Source of the DNA: CAZABP01 sp964483245
GTDB lineage: Bacteria; Planctomycetota; UBA1135; UBA2386
DNA length: 40,721 nucleotides
Direction of reading: 5' to 3'
Assembly (NCBI GenBank): GCA_964483245.1
Contig: CAZABP010000044.1
Location: forward strand, 1-40,721
Shown: in pieces, positions 18,040-26,585 of the stretch
Layout: each line of letters starts with the position of its first letter
How positions within the stretch are numbered: the first letter of the stretch is position 1
Position numbers and translations under genes: made by a program
Notes under the pieces: model-generated
Database searches by the model: none
What the model was told of the DNA's origin: nothing
The model's input: only the letters and a program-made list of their open reading frames with translations

Positions 18040-19832
18040 CGGATCCCGGGGATCAGCTCCACGACGTCTTCCTGCTTCCGCTCGCGGTCTCGCGACCGAG
18101 TTCGTTCGACGGGCTCGATGCCGGCGTGTTGGCGCGCCGGATCCCCGACTTCCTGCACCAGCTGCTGAACCAGGGCGAAGACGGACCGTCGGCGTTGCTC
18201 GAGATCCAGAGCCCGCCGGAGGAAGGCCCCGCGCGCTGGATCCTGCTGCCGGAGCCGCCGGACGCCGACACCGCGTTCGAGCTGCTGCCGGACGAGGAGA
18301 CGGCGCGCGCGATCGTGACCGGTCTGCTCGACCACGACGGCGACGGCCTGTGGCTCGAGCTGCGCGTGCAGTTCCAGGACGGTGCGCAGCAGGTGCTGCG
18401 CTCGTTGATCCCGCGGCAGGATCCGGCGCGCCCGCTGCTGCGACTCGCCGGCAAGCTCGCCGCGGTGCTCGGGCTGCCGCAGCCGGAGCTGCCGCTGCGC
18501 CACCTGACGCAAGACGGCGAAGCATTCCTGCGCTACCTCGACGGTCTCGACGGTGCCGCACTGCTCAGCGGCGAGCTCGAAGTGCAACCGCCGGTCGCGC
18601 GCGTCGAGCTGCTCGCACCGCTGTTGACGGCGCTGCAGCTGGACGCCGGCTTCGGGTTGGCGCTGCGCACGCTCGCGACCGCGGTCGCGCAGGCGCACGA
18701 GCACGACCGGCTCGCCGTCGCCGAGTGCAAGGCGCTGCTCGCGCGCGCGCTGCGCACGCGGCCGCGCGACGGGGACGCCTGTGTCGCGATCGCCGGGCAG
18801 CTGACGACGCTCGACGACATGACCGCCGCACGCGCCTGGCTCGAACATGCAGTCGAGCTGGACCCACCGCCGGGGCGCGGGCTCGAGGTGCTCGGGATCC
18901 AGTACGCCAACGACGGCGACAGCGTGCAGGCGCGGCATCTGTGGTTGCGCGGCGTCGAGCTGGATGGTCACCCGGATTTCTTCGCGCACCTGGCGAGGCT
19001 CGCGTTCGGCGAGGATCACATCGTCGAAGCCTGGGACAAGACCCTGCGCGGACTGCGGCGGATCCACGAGCGGGTGCTGCGCGCCGCGGAATGGGAGCCG
19101 GACGGGCGCGGTGCCGGCGTCATGCTGCGGTACCTCGTCGATCATCTGGCCGACCACAAGCCGGCGCCGCCGGACGTCGTCGAGGCGCTGCTCGAGCTGT
19201 GCGGGCTGCTGGAGGAGCACGAGGACCGGATCGACCTCGGCCTCTGCCTCGCACGCGTCGGCCGCGAAGGGGAGGCGGTCGAGGAGCTGCAGGCCGGACT
19301 CGCCGGCGAAGACCTCGACCCGGAGCAGCGCGACGCGGCGCTGCACGCGCTGCTGGGGATCTCGGTCGACCGGTTCGAGCCGCGCTTCCGGCGCGCTGTC
19401 TCGCGCGCCGTGTCGCATCGAGACCCGGCCGGCGCGATCCCGGAGCTCGACCAATTCCTGAGGCTGCAGCCGGATTACTGGCCGGCGCGGTTCTTCCGCG
19501 CGATCGCCGTGCGGCGCAGCGGTGACGAGCAGGCGGCCGAGGCGGACCTGCGCGCCGTGTTGGTCGACCGCCCTGCCCAGCCGGACGTGCTGCGCGAGCT
19601 GGCCGCGATCCACGAGCGACGCGGCGAGCACGATCAGGCGCTCGGGCTGATCGATCGCGCCGTCGCCGCGCGCGACGAAGAGGCGCACCTGCACGTGCGC
19701 CGGGCGACGCTGCTCTTGCAGCTCGGCCGCCACGACGCTGCGCGCGAAGCGGTGCACCGCGCGCTCGCGCTCGATCCGAAGGACGCCGACGCGAAGCGCC
19801 TGCTGCGGCGCCTGCAGGTGCCGGCGCGATGA
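18018..19832 (+). CDS. Tetratricopeptide-repeat protein of unknown function
   Basis: This 604-residue soluble protein begins at an ATG inside the end of the aldehyde dehydrogenase gene; the alternative starts are inside that gene too. The first 200 residues have no recognised domain (DVFLLPLAVSRPSSFDGLDAG, WILLPEPPDADTAFELL). From about 230 on it is a chain of helical repeats with TPR-like spacing. The clearest are ARAWLEHAVELDPPPGRGLE, WPARFFRAIAVRRSGDEQAA, LRELAAIHERRGEHDQALG and ARATLLLQLG-type repeats ending AVHRALALDPKDADAKRLLR. No signal or membrane segment is seen. It likely serves as a protein-binding scaffold. Its stop overlaps the peroxiredoxin start (ATGA). Confidence 0.8.
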   Translation: MGESGPLADPGDQLHDVFLLPLAVSRPSSFDGLDAGVLARRIPDFLHQLLNQGEDGPSALLEIQSPPEEGPARWILLPEPPDADTAFELLPDEETARAIVTGLLDHDGDGLWLELRVQFQDGAQQVLRSLIPRQDPARPLLRLAGKLAAVLGLPQPELPLRHLTQDGEAFLRYLDGLDGAALLSGELEVQPPVARVELLAPLLTALQLDAGFGLALRTLATAVAQAHEHDRLAVAECKALLARALRTRPRDGDACVAIAGQLTTLDDMTAARAWLEHAVELDPPPGRGLEVLGIQYANDGDSVQARHLWLRGVELDGHPDFFAHLARLAFGEDHIVEAWDKTLRGLRRIHERVLRAAEWEPDGRGAGVMLRYLVDHLADHKPAPPDVVEALLELCGLLEEHEDRIDLGLCLARVGREGEAVEELQAGLAGEDLDPEQRDAALHALLGISVDRFEPRFRRAVSRAVSHRDPAGAIPELDQFLRLQPDYWPARFFRAIAVRRSGDEQAAEADLRAVLVDRPAQPDVLRELAAIHERRGEHDQALGLIDRAVAARDEEAHLHVRRATLLLQLGRHDAAREAVHRALALDPKDADAKRLLRRLQVPAR

Positions 19833-20311
19833 CGCTCGCGGTCGGGCGGAAGGCGCCGGCGTTCACGCTGGCGGATCAGGACGGCAAGAAGGTCTCGCTC
19901 GCGTCGCTCGAGGGGCAGTGGGTCGTCTTGTACTTCTACCCGCGCGACGACACGCCCGGTTGCACGACGGAGGCGTGTGAATTCACCGCTGCGCTGCCGC
20001 GGTTCGGCAAGCTCGACGCCGTCGTGCTCGGCTGTTCACCGGACACACCGGCCGCGCACCGCAAGTTCATCGACAAGCACGAGCTGAAAGTGCGCCTGCT
20101 GAGCGATCCGGATCACGCGGTCATGCAGAAGTACGACGCGTACGGCGAGAAGGTGCTGTACGGGAAGAAGTCGATCGGCGTGATCCGCTCGACGGTGATC
20201 CTGGATCCGGCGGGGAAGGTCGCGCACCACTGGAAGAAGGTGCGCGCCGCGGGGCATGCGGAGCAGGTGCGGGAGAAGCTCGCGGAGCTGCAGGCAGCCG
20301 CGGAGCAGTGA
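19829..20311 (+). CDS. bcp: Thioredoxin-dependent peroxiredoxin (Bcp/PrxQ)
   Basis: This is a 160-residue peroxiredoxin of the Bcp/PrxQ type. The active site YFYPRDDTPGCTTEACEF has the peroxidatic Cys45 and, five residues on, Cys50 as resolving cysteine. Later family marks are VVLGCSPDTPAAHRKFIDKH, LLSDPDHAVMQKYDAYGEK and IRSTVILDPAGKVAHHWKKV. It reduces hydrogen peroxide and organic hydroperoxides with thioredoxin in the cytoplasm. The start ATG overlaps the TPR gene's stop, so the pair is translationally coupled. It ends seven bases before the convergent protease gene. Confidence 0.95.
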   Translation: MTLAVGRKAPAFTLADQDGKKVSLASLEGQWVVLYFYPRDDTPGCTTEACEFTAALPRFGKLDAVVLGCSPDTPAAHRKFIDKHELKVRLLSDPDHAVMQKYDAYGEKVLYGKKSIGVIRSTVILDPAGKVAHHWKKVRAAGHAEQVREKLAELQAAAEQ

Positions 20312-20318
20312 GCGGACG

Positions 20319-21467
20319 CTACTTCCCGTCCGGCCTCGCCAACTGCACTTCTTCCCGCTCGAGCAGATACCCGAGCTGCGCCGAGTCCAGCCACTTGTAG
20401 ATCGCGTCGATCGGCGTGCAGAGGCCCATGTGCGGGATCACGACCGGGTTGCCCTTGCCGTGCGTGTAGATCTTGCTGAACACGCCGATCAGCTCGCGTG
20501 ACGACGCGAGGTACACGCCACCACCCGAGTTCCCGAAGTACGTCGGCGCGTTGATCATCCAGTAGTTGACGCCGTTCAGCTCGTTGCGCGTGCTGCTGAC
20601 CTCGCCCTGCGTCGGGATCGGATCGTTGCCGAGCGGGCAGCCGACGGCCCAGACCGGGTCCCAGACCTTGACCTGCTCGGCCTGGTGGCGCGGCAGGACA
20701 TGGGCGACGTTGGCGAACAGCCGGTCGCCGCGCAGCTTGAGCACGGCGGCGTCGATCTTCTCGTCGTGCGCGATCAGGTCGGCGCGCTGCTCGATCTTGC
20801 TCTTGCCGTCGTAGATCGTGACGTGCACGCCTTCGCGCCGCGCGGACGGCGTGTCGGCCAGGATGTTGCGCACGACGTGGTACGACGTGATGACCCAGGT
20901 CTCGTTGGCGTCGGTCGCGGCGTTGCGCGCGGAGTAGATCAACGTGCCGGAGCCGACGGTGTCGTCGCCGTTGAGCTGCACGGTCGGCGCCAGCATGTCG
21001 CCGGTCAGGCGCTCGGGATCCGGCTGCACGCGCGTCGCCAGCGACTCGATGGCAGTTTGCGTGCGCGTCAGCGTGGCGCGGGCGGCGAGGTCCTTCTCGC
21101 GGAACTCGTTGTGGAACGCATCGACGAGCGCGCGCGTCTGCGTGACGTCGCGGTTCATGTCGGTGCGCACCTTGTCCACTTCGGCGCGCGCGAGCTGGAT
21201 CTCGTGGCGCAGCCGGCTCGCCTGCTCGGAGCCGAGCGCGGCCTCGCGGATCTGGACCTCGAGATCGCGCAGCCGGGTCTCGACGCTGCGCAGCACCTGC
21301 TCGCGGACGGCGGCGACCTCGTCCTTGGCGCTCGCGTTGCGCACCATCTCGCGCAGCTCGGCGACGTCCTGGTTCTGGACCTTCAGGCGGGCGATCTGGT
21401 GATGGAACGAGGCGAGGAGGACGAGGACCGCAAGGCCGCTCAGGATCTCCACCAAGGTGCGCTTCAT
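20319..21467 (-). CDS. Membrane-anchored trypsin-like serine protease with coiled coil
   Basis: This 382-residue protein begins at MKRTLVEIL, followed by one membrane anchor (ILSGLAVLVLLASF). A charged heptad-rich coiled coil spans about 25-145, and a chymotrypsin-fold protease domain comes last. The triad is His197 in VITSYHVV, Asp239 in KIDAAVLKL and Ser314 in FGNSGGGVY. Other marks are TVGSGTLIYS and VWAVGCPLGND. It resembles the HtrA/Deg protease core without a PDZ domain, placed in the periplasm by the anchor. A longer upstream frame exists, but the ATG at 21467 gives the proper anchor. It follows the HEAT-cyclophilin gene on the same strand, 213 bases downstream. Confidence 0.85.
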   Translation of the reverse strand: MKRTLVEILSGLAVLVLLASFHHQIARLKVQNQDVAELREMVRNASAKDEVAAVREQVLRSVETRLRDLEVQIREAALGSEQASRLRHEIQLARAEVDKVRTDMNRDVTQTRALVDAFHNEFREKDLAARATLTRTQTAIESLATRVQPDPERLTGDMLAPTVQLNGDDTVGSGTLIYSARNAATDANETWVITSYHVVRNILADTPSARREGVHVTIYDGKSKIEQRADLIAHDEKIDAAVLKLRGDRLFANVAHVLPRHQAEQVKVWDPVWAVGCPLGNDPIPTQGEVSSTRNELNGVNYWMINAPTYFGNSGGGVYLASSRELIGVFSKIYTHGKGNPVVIPHMGLCTPIDAIYKWLDSAQLGYLLEREEVQLARPDGK

Positions 21468-21527
21468 CGTCGGTTGCTGTCGAAGCCCTCGACTCCGTCC
21501 CCCGCTGCACCACCCGGATCGGCCTGG

Positions 21528-21541
21528 ACCCGGGCCCGGGT
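21528..21541. repeat. 14-base palindrome in the 213-base spacer upstream of the protease gene
   Basis: ACCCGGGCCCGGGT is a perfect palindrome in the spacer 21468-21680. It lies between the HEAT-cyclophilin stop and the protease start, about 60 bases before the latter. It could be an operator half-pair or a chance GC-rich palindrome. Nothing else in the spacer looks coding. Confidence 0.35.
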
Positions 21542-21680
21542 TGAAGCGAAACCGGCGCATTCGCGAACCGGGACGGGACGCACTCGGCGCATCGTGGCGG
21601 TCCTCGCGGTAGCAGCGGCGGTTCGTCGCCGGCCGCCCGCGGGCGCAATGCGTCGATCCGGCCGCTGCGACGCCCGCCGC

Positions 21681-23777
21681 TCAGTCGCGTTTCACGACGG
21701 CGCGCAGGATCCGATCGCCGAGCTCGATCGATTCGACGACACGCGAGCCGCGCACGACGCGTCCGAATGCGGTGTATCTGCCATCGAGGTGCGGCGTCGG
21801 CACGGTCGTGATGAAGATCTGGTCGCCGCCGGTGTCGTCGTCCGCAGATTTCGGCATGCCGACCGTGAACGCATCGAACGGCAAGGGCCCGATCTCGTCG
21901 CGGATCTGGCCACCGTGCCACGCGCGCGCGCCGCTCCCGTCGCCGCGGTGGTCCCCGCCCTGCACGACGAAGTTCGGCACGACGCGGTGGAACCGCCGCC
22001 CGTCGTAATGCCCCTGCTCGACCAGCATCAGCAGGTTCAGGCAGTGCGTCGGCGCGGTCGCCGGCGAGAGCTGGATCTCGAACTCCCCCTTGTCGGTCGT
22101 GAAGACGATCCGCGGCCGGCTGGAGACGAACCCCCACGGGAACGTCTCACCCGGCACCGGGGTCTCGATGCCGGCCTGGCGGTCGTCCGGCTCCTCGGGC
22201 CGACCGAGCAGGCGGCGCGCGGCACGGCGCACGACGAGGTCGGGGTCGGTGAGCGCGCGCTCGAGCGCGGGCTTCGCGGTGTCCAGGTCGAGTGCCGCGG
22301 CTGCCTCGAGCAGCAGCTTCCGCGCCTCGGCGAACGGGAGCCCGGGGCTCGCGTCGTAGGCGGTGAGCAGGGCGGGGACGACGGACTTGTCACCGACGGC
22401 CTGAGCAGCAGGTGCGAGCGCTTCGCGCAGCGCGAGGTCGTCGATTGCGAGGAGTTCGCGGATCGCCTGCGCGGCGGCGGGGGAGCCGCGGAACTGGCCC
22501 AGTGCCTCCGCGGCGGCGACACCGACCCAACGCTCCGGGTCGGCGGCGAGGCGCTGCAGGTATGGGATCGCCCCGTGCCAGAACTCGAGTCGTCCCCATG
22601 CGCGCGCGGCGCCGATGCGCAAGACCGGGTCGTCGTCGGCGGCTGCAGCTTCGATCAAGCTCCGCGTTTCCTCGACCGGGCGGATTGCGAGTCCGAACAG
22701 CGCGGCGGCCCGATTGTGGGCAGTTCCCTTGGCCACGGCAGCGAGGAGCGCATTCTCGACGGGAATCCCTGCGTAGCGCCCGAGCTCGCGCAGCGCCGCG
22801 GCTCGCACCAAGGGCCGCGCATCCGAAGCGACGGCAAGCAGCGCGTCGCGCGTCGTGTACGTCCGATACGTAGGCTCCAGCGAGTCCCGCCGCGCCCCCG
22901 GCTGCCGCCCCGGATTCGCCAGCGCCGCGACCGCCTCGATCACCAGCGACTGCTCTGGTCTCCCGAGCGCTTCGATCAACACGAGCTCCGTCTCCCGCTC
23001 CGGCGGCAGCCCGCTCAACCCGCGCAGCGCGAACAGCACGCCCCACTCCTGATCCCGCTCCGCGACGCTCCGCTTCGCCTCCGCGCGCAGCACATCCACC
23101 GCCCCCGGATCCGCCAGATGCGCCAGCGCATACACCTCGCGCCAGCGCGCAGCGTCGTTCTGCTCGGCCGCCAGCGCCGTCCGCAGCACTTCACTCGCGC
23201 GCCGCACGCTCGCGTCGTCCCCCGCCTTCGGGTCGCGCAGCCGGTTCCCCGCCAGGGCCAACACCGCCAGCGCCGCCTGCCCGCGCACGCGCGGCTCCCG
23301 ATCCCGCAGCAGCGCCGCCACGGCATCCAGCTCCGCGGCGGTCCCGTGCCGCGCGAGCCCGTAGACCGCCAACAACCGCATCCCCGGCTCTTCGCCGGCG
23401 AGCCTGCCGAGGAACACTTCCGCCGGCACGACGCCGCGCAACTGCCCGAGCGCGAACAGCGCCTCGTGCCGCACCAGCGGATCCGGATCTCCGAGCGCCT
23501 GCTCCAACGCGGTCCGCGACCGCGGATCGCGCGCATACGCCAGCGACCGCGCGGCGTCGAACCGCACGCCGGCATGCTCGTGCTGCAGCGCCTGATCCAG
23601 GAACCCGTCGGCGATCTCGCGCCGGTCCCGATGGATCCAGATCCCCATGCGGAGGTCGGCATGCTCCGGCGCCGCGTTCGGGTCCGGCCCACCGACGCAG
23701 CCGCCGAGGGTCGCCGCCAGGAGCCCTGCTAGGATGGCCGTTGCTGGCCACGACCGCGCCGGCGTAAGGGATGGCAT
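21681..23777 (-). CDS. HEAT-repeat lipoprotein fused to a cyclophilin-type peptidyl-prolyl isomerase
   Basis: This 698-residue lipoprotein starts at MPSLTPARSWP and has a lipobox ATLGGC with Cys27. About 500 residues of HEAT/PBS-lyase-type repeats follow (for example SRTALEQALGDPDPLVRHEA, LLRDREPRVRGQAALAVLAL, ALERALTDPDLVVRRAARRL). From about residue 550 comes a cyclophilin domain: RIVFTTDKGEFEIQLSPATA, GRRFHRVVPNFVVQGGD, GPLPFDAFTVGMPK and RYTAFGRVVRG. Arg, Phe and Gln of the FHRVVPNFVVQGGD strand match active cyclophilins. It probably assists folding of exported proteins at the inner side of the cell envelope. A TATCGT box lies ten bases upstream, inside ribBA. The start ATG shares a CATG with the ribBA start. 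Confidence 0.9.
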   Translation of the reverse strand: MPSLTPARSWPATAILAGLLAATLGGCVGGPDPNAAPEHADLRMGIWIHRDRREIADGFLDQALQHEHAGVRFDAARSLAYARDPRSRTALEQALGDPDPLVRHEALFALGQLRGVVPAEVFLGRLAGEEPGMRLLAVYGLARHGTAAELDAVAALLRDREPRVRGQAALAVLALAGNRLRDPKAGDDASVRRASEVLRTALAAEQNDAARWREVYALAHLADPGAVDVLRAEAKRSVAERDQEWGVLFALRGLSGLPPERETELVLIEALGRPEQSLVIEAVAALANPGRQPGARRDSLEPTYRTYTTRDALLAVASDARPLVRAAALRELGRYAGIPVENALLAAVAKGTAHNRAAALFGLAIRPVEETRSLIEAAAADDDPVLRIGAARAWGRLEFWHGAIPYLQRLAADPERWVGVAAAEALGQFRGSPAAAQAIRELLAIDDLALREALAPAAQAVGDKSVVPALLTAYDASPGLPFAEARKLLLEAAAALDLDTAKPALERALTDPDLVVRRAARRLLGRPEEPDDRQAGIETPVPGETFPWGFVSSRPRIVFTTDKGEFEIQLSPATAPTHCLNLLMLVEQGHYDGRRFHRVVPNFVVQGGDHRGDGSGARAWHGGQIRDEIGPLPFDAFTVGMPKSADDDTGGDQIFITTVPTPHLDGRYTAFGRVVRGSRVVESIELGDRILRAVVKRD
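23730..23735 (+). promoter_or_regulatory. Candidate -10 box (TAGGAT) for ribBA
   Basis: TAGGAT, in GCTAGGATGG, is the same hexamer as before tRNA-Arg. It lies 40 bases upstream of the ribBA ATG, which itself has a Shine-Dalgarno AAGGG (23766-23770). The box is inside the coding region of the divergent HEAT-cyclophilin gene. Confidence 0.35.
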
Positions 23778-25011
23778 GAGCTTCGCGACGATACCGGAGG
23801 TCCTGGCCGAGCTGGCGCAGGGTCGACCGATCCTGCTGGTCGACGATCCCGACCGCGAGAACGAGGGGGACCTCTGCTTCCCGGCGCAGTTCGCCTCTGC
23901 GGCGCTCGTGAACCAGATGATCGTCCACGCGCGCGGGCTCGTCTGCCTCGCGCTCGACGGTGAGAGCTGCGACCGGCTGCACCTGTCACCACAGGTCGCC
24001 GAGAACCAGTCGATGCGCGGGACCGCCTTCACGGTCTCGATCGAAGCGCGCCGCGGCGTGACGACCGGCATCTCGGCGGCCGACCGCGCACGCACGATCC
24101 TGACCGCCGTCGATCCGAATGCGCGGCCAGAAGACCTCGTGCGGCCAGGACACATCTTCCCGCTGCGCGCGCGCGACGGCGGAGTGCTGGTCCGCGCCGG
24201 GCACACCGAGGCGATCGTCGACCTCTGCCGGCTCGCCGGGCTGCAGCCGGCCGGCGTCATCTGCGAGGTCCTGAACGACGACGGGACGATGGCGCGCGTC
24301 CCGGAACTGCAGCAGCTCGCGGCGCGCCTGGGCGTCAAGCTCGCCGCGATCGCCGACCTCGTCGAATACCGCCGCCGGCGCGAGCGGATTATCGACCGCG
24401 TCGCGTTCTCGCGGATGCCGACCGCCTACGGCTACTTCGATGCGGTCACCTACGAGAGCAAGATCGACGGCCGCGCGCACATCGCGCTCTGCCTGGGCGT
24501 CGAGCGCCCGGCGGAGCTGGACGGGCGGTTCCCGCCGATCGAGGAGCCGCTGCTGGTCCGGGTCCACTCGCAGTGCCTGACCGGGGACGCGTTCGGATCG
24601 CTGCGTTGCGACTGCGGGCCGCAACTCCATGCCGCGATGGCCGCGATCCAGAAGGCCGGCCGTGGGATCCTGCTCTACATCAACCAGGAGGGGCGCGGGA
24701 TCGGGCTGGCGCCGAAGATGCGCGCCTACGCGCTGCAGGACGAGGGGATCGACACGGTCGAGGCGAACCACCGGCTCGGGTTCAAGGCGGACGAACGGGA
24801 GTTCGGGACCGGGGCCCAGATCCTGCACGACCTGGGGGCCCGCCGGATCCGGGTCCTGACCAACAACCCCCGCAAGCTGTCCGGCCTGCTCGGCTACGGG
24901 ATCGAGGTCGTCGAGCAGGTGGCGCTCAAGACCGAACCCAACATCCACAACCAGCGCTACCTGCAGACCAAACGGGAGAAGTTGGGCCACCTGCTCGATG
25001 GGGGGACCTGA
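23776..25011 (+). CDS. ribBA: Bifunctional RibBA: 3,4-dihydroxy-2-butanone-4-phosphate synthase / GTP cyclohydrolase II
   Basis: This 411-residue riboflavin enzyme carries both halves. The N-terminal RibB domain (1-205) has VDDPDRENEGDL, SMRGTAFTVSIEARRGVTTG and RAGHTEAIVDLCRLAGL, and makes the four-carbon unit from ribulose 5-phosphate. The C-terminal RibA domain (from 210) has the zinc ligands in HSQCLTGDAFGSLRCDCG and the active-site strand LLYINQEGRGIGL, with VLTNNPRKLSGL near the end. It opens GTP to start the pathway. The start at 23776 has an AAGGG ribosome site. The gene is alone, divergent from the HEAT-cyclophilin gene and followed by a hairpin before the sigma-factor operon. Confidence 0.96.
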   Translation: MSFATIPEVLAELAQGRPILLVDDPDRENEGDLCFPAQFASAALVNQMIVHARGLVCLALDGESCDRLHLSPQVAENQSMRGTAFTVSIEARRGVTTGISAADRARTILTAVDPNARPEDLVRPGHIFPLRARDGGVLVRAGHTEAIVDLCRLAGLQPAGVICEVLNDDGTMARVPELQQLAARLGVKLAAIADLVEYRRRRERIIDRVAFSRMPTAYGYFDAVTYESKIDGRAHIALCLGVERPAELDGRFPPIEEPLLVRVHSQCLTGDAFGSLRCDCGPQLHAAMAAIQKAGRGILLYINQEGRGIGLAPKMRAYALQDEGIDTVEANHRLGFKADEREFGTGAQILHDLGARRIRVLTNNPRKLSGLLGYGIEVVEQVALKTEPNIHNQRYLQTKREKLGHLLDGGT

Positions 25012-25032
25012 CCGCGACGTGACACCCCCCAG

Positions 25033-25053
25033 CTTCCCGGACCAGCCGGGAAG
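25033..25053 (+). terminator. Stem-loop between ribBA and the sigma-factor operon
   Basis: CTTCCCGG-ACCAG-CCGGGAAG is an eight-pair perfect stem with a five-base loop, 22 bases after the ribBA stop and 30 bases before the sigma-factor start. It is followed by AAACCCCC, not a T-tract. It could terminate ribBA in a Rho-independent-like way, or act as a leader structure for the next gene. Confidence 0.5.
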
Positions 25054-25083
25054 AAACCCCCGCCGAGCCCCCTCCAAGGAGCC

Positions 25084-25716
25084 GTGTTCGCCTTGTCCTG
25101 CCCTGCACCCCCCGACGACGCCGAGCTGATCGACGCGGTCCTGGCCGAGGGGGTCGCCGCCGAGGTCCGGGAGCACGCGTTCCGCCTGCTGGTCGAGCGC
25201 TACCAGGACCGGATCTACCGGCTGCTGGCCCGCTTCGCGCGCGACCGCGCCGAGGCGGAGGACCTGACGCAGGAGGTGTTCGTCAAGCTGTTCCGCAAGC
25301 TGCACACGTTCCAGCAGGACTCGGCGTTCTACACCTGGCTGTACCGGATCGCCGTCAACACGGCGACGGACTGGATCGGCCGGCAGCGCCGCCGCAGGCT
25401 GCACCTGGTCGGGGAGTGGGAGCCGGTCGAGCGGCCGGACCGGGATGCCGCCGGCGCCGACGAGCCGCTGCTGGACGAAGAGCTGCGCGCCGTGACGCGG
25501 CAGATCCTGGACACACTGCCGGACAAGTACCGGACCATCCTCGTGCTCCGTGAGTACGAGGACCTGGCCTATCACGAGATCGCGAGCGTGCTCGGCTGCA
25601 GCATCGGGACCGTCGAGTCCCGGCTGTTCCGCGCACGCCAGCGGTTCAAAGCCGCGCTGGAGCGCCAACACCCGGAGCTGGTGCCGGGGCGCCGCGGGCA
25701 TGGAGCATCGCGATGA
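25084..25716 (+). CDS. ECF-type RNA polymerase sigma factor
   Basis: This 210-residue sigma factor has region 2 (RLLVERYQDRIYRLLARFAR, then DAEDLTQEVFVKLFRKLHTF and AFYTWLYRIAVNTATDWIGR) and region 4 (LPDKYRTILVLREYEDLAYH and SVLGCSIGTVESRLFRARQRF). The linker is short, with no region 3, so it belongs to the extracytoplasmic-function class resembling RpoE. A Shine-Dalgarno AAGGAG precedes it. GTG 25084 is only two bases away, so TTG 25093 is an alternative start. It heads an operon in which its stop overlaps the next start (ATGA), as in sigma/anti-sigma pairs. Confidence 0.92.
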   Translation: MFALSCPAPPDDAELIDAVLAEGVAAEVREHAFRLLVERYQDRIYRLLARFARDRAEAEDLTQEVFVKLFRKLHTFQQDSAFYTWLYRIAVNTATDWIGRQRRRRLHLVGEWEPVERPDRDAAGADEPLLDEELRAVTRQILDTLPDKYRTILVLREYEDLAYHEIASVLGCSIGTVESRLFRARQRFKAALERQHPELVPGRRGHGASR

Positions 25717-26186
25717 ATCGCATCGGATCCGCTGACGAACGTCTGTTGCACTGTTTCCTCGATCGGGAGCTGCCGCCGCACGAGCTGCGTGCGTTCGAGC
25801 AGCGGCTCGAGCGCGAGCCGGAGCTCGCGCGCGCGCTCGAAGAGTTGCGCTCGCTGCGCCGCCTGTTCCGCACGCCGGCGCCGGAGGTCCCGGTCGGGCT
25901 GACCGACCGCGTGCTCGCGGCGGTCCGCAGCGCGCCGTTCGCCGCCGGCCCGTTCCCGTCCGGGGTCGGGCGCGAGCTGCAGGACGTCGCGCGCTGCTCG
26001 CGGCGGATCCTGCTCGCCGCGGCCCTGCTGGTCGCCGGTGCGCTGGCGCTGCTGGCGAGCTCCTGGTCGGGCCGCGATCCCGCCCGGCTCGAGGCGTCGC
26101 CGGACGAGCTGCAGAGTCTGATCGACCGCGTCCGCAGCCACCCGCCGGAACCCTGGGCGGTCCCGGGCGCCGCGGAGCGGCGGTGA
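25713..26186 (+). CDS. Putative anti-sigma factor (single-pass membrane protein)
   Basis: This 157-residue protein is coupled to the sigma-factor gene by ATGA. It has an N-terminal helical region (LHCFLDRELPPHELRAFEQ, then LEREPELARALEELRSLRRL) like the cytoplasmic domain of anti-sigma factors. A membrane segment follows at about 99-118 (ILLAAALLVAGALALLASSW), then a short outer tail. A single LHCFLDREL Cys is present, and the HxxxCxxC zinc motif of ZAS proteins is absent. Position and shape, rather than a recognised family match, support the call. It would hold the sigma factor at the membrane until a signal releases it. Confidence 0.7.
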   Translation: MNRIGSADERLLHCFLDRELPPHELRAFEQRLEREPELARALEELRSLRRLFRTPAPEVPVGLTDRVLAAVRSAPFAAGPFPSGVGRELQDVARCSRRILLAAALLVAGALALLASSWSGRDPARLEASPDELQSLIDRVRSHPPEPWAVPGAAERR

Positions 26187-26566
26187 CGGCAGCGCAGCGC
26201 TGGGTCGTCGTCGTGGCGCTCGCCAGTTTCGCCGCCGGCCTCGTCGTCGGCCTGACGTCGCCGGCGATCGTGTCGGCGTTCAGTGGGCCGGCCGAGCTGG
26301 TGGATGCCGACGAGCAGTTCGTGCGCGAATTCGCGACCCGCTACGAGCTCAGCCCGCAGCAGACCCGGCTGGTCCGTGCCGTGCTGACCGACCGGCGTCG
26401 CAAGCGCGAACAGATCCTGTTCTCCGATCCCCAACGGCTGCCGCCGGAGCTGCGCTCCGAGTATGAATCGGCCCAGCGGTTGGCGGATCAGTTGCTGTAC
26501 GAGCTGCTCGACGAGCGGCAGCAGGCGAAGTACCGCGTGGACGCGCGCCCGGGCTCGGGACGCTGA
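26183..26566 (+). CDS. Small membrane-anchored protein resembling Spy/CpxP-like sensors
   Basis: This 127-residue protein starts at GTG, overlapping the previous stop (GTGA). It has a membrane or signal segment (VVVVALASFAAGLVVGLTS, about 8-26). The remaining part is helical and charged, with FATRYELSPQQTRLVRAVLTDRRRKREQI and YELLDERQQAKYR-like repeats. This resembles the hairpin-of-helices found in Spy/CpxP and heavy-metal-resistance periplasmic proteins, including the terminal ERQQAKYR word. Its place after an anti-sigma-like gene suggests an envelope-stress sensing role, by inference. Confidence 0.65.
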   Translation: MTAAQRWVVVVALASFAAGLVVGLTSPAIVSAFSGPAELVDADEQFVREFATRYELSPQQTRLVRAVLTDRRRKREQILFSDPQRLPPELRSEYESAQRLADQLLYELLDERQQAKYRVDARPGSGR

Positions 26567-26585
26567 CTCGCGGCAGAGGTGAACG

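Noticed and set aside
16573..18561. 662-residue open frame on the - strand
   Set aside because: It is antisense to a clear aldehyde dehydrogenase with all catalytic residues, and its composition is artefactual.
20685..23732. 1015-residue open frame on the + strand
   Set aside because: It is antisense to the protease and HEAT-cyclophilin genes, with Arg/Val/Asp-rich composition and no domain. It is a shadow of GC-rich codon use.
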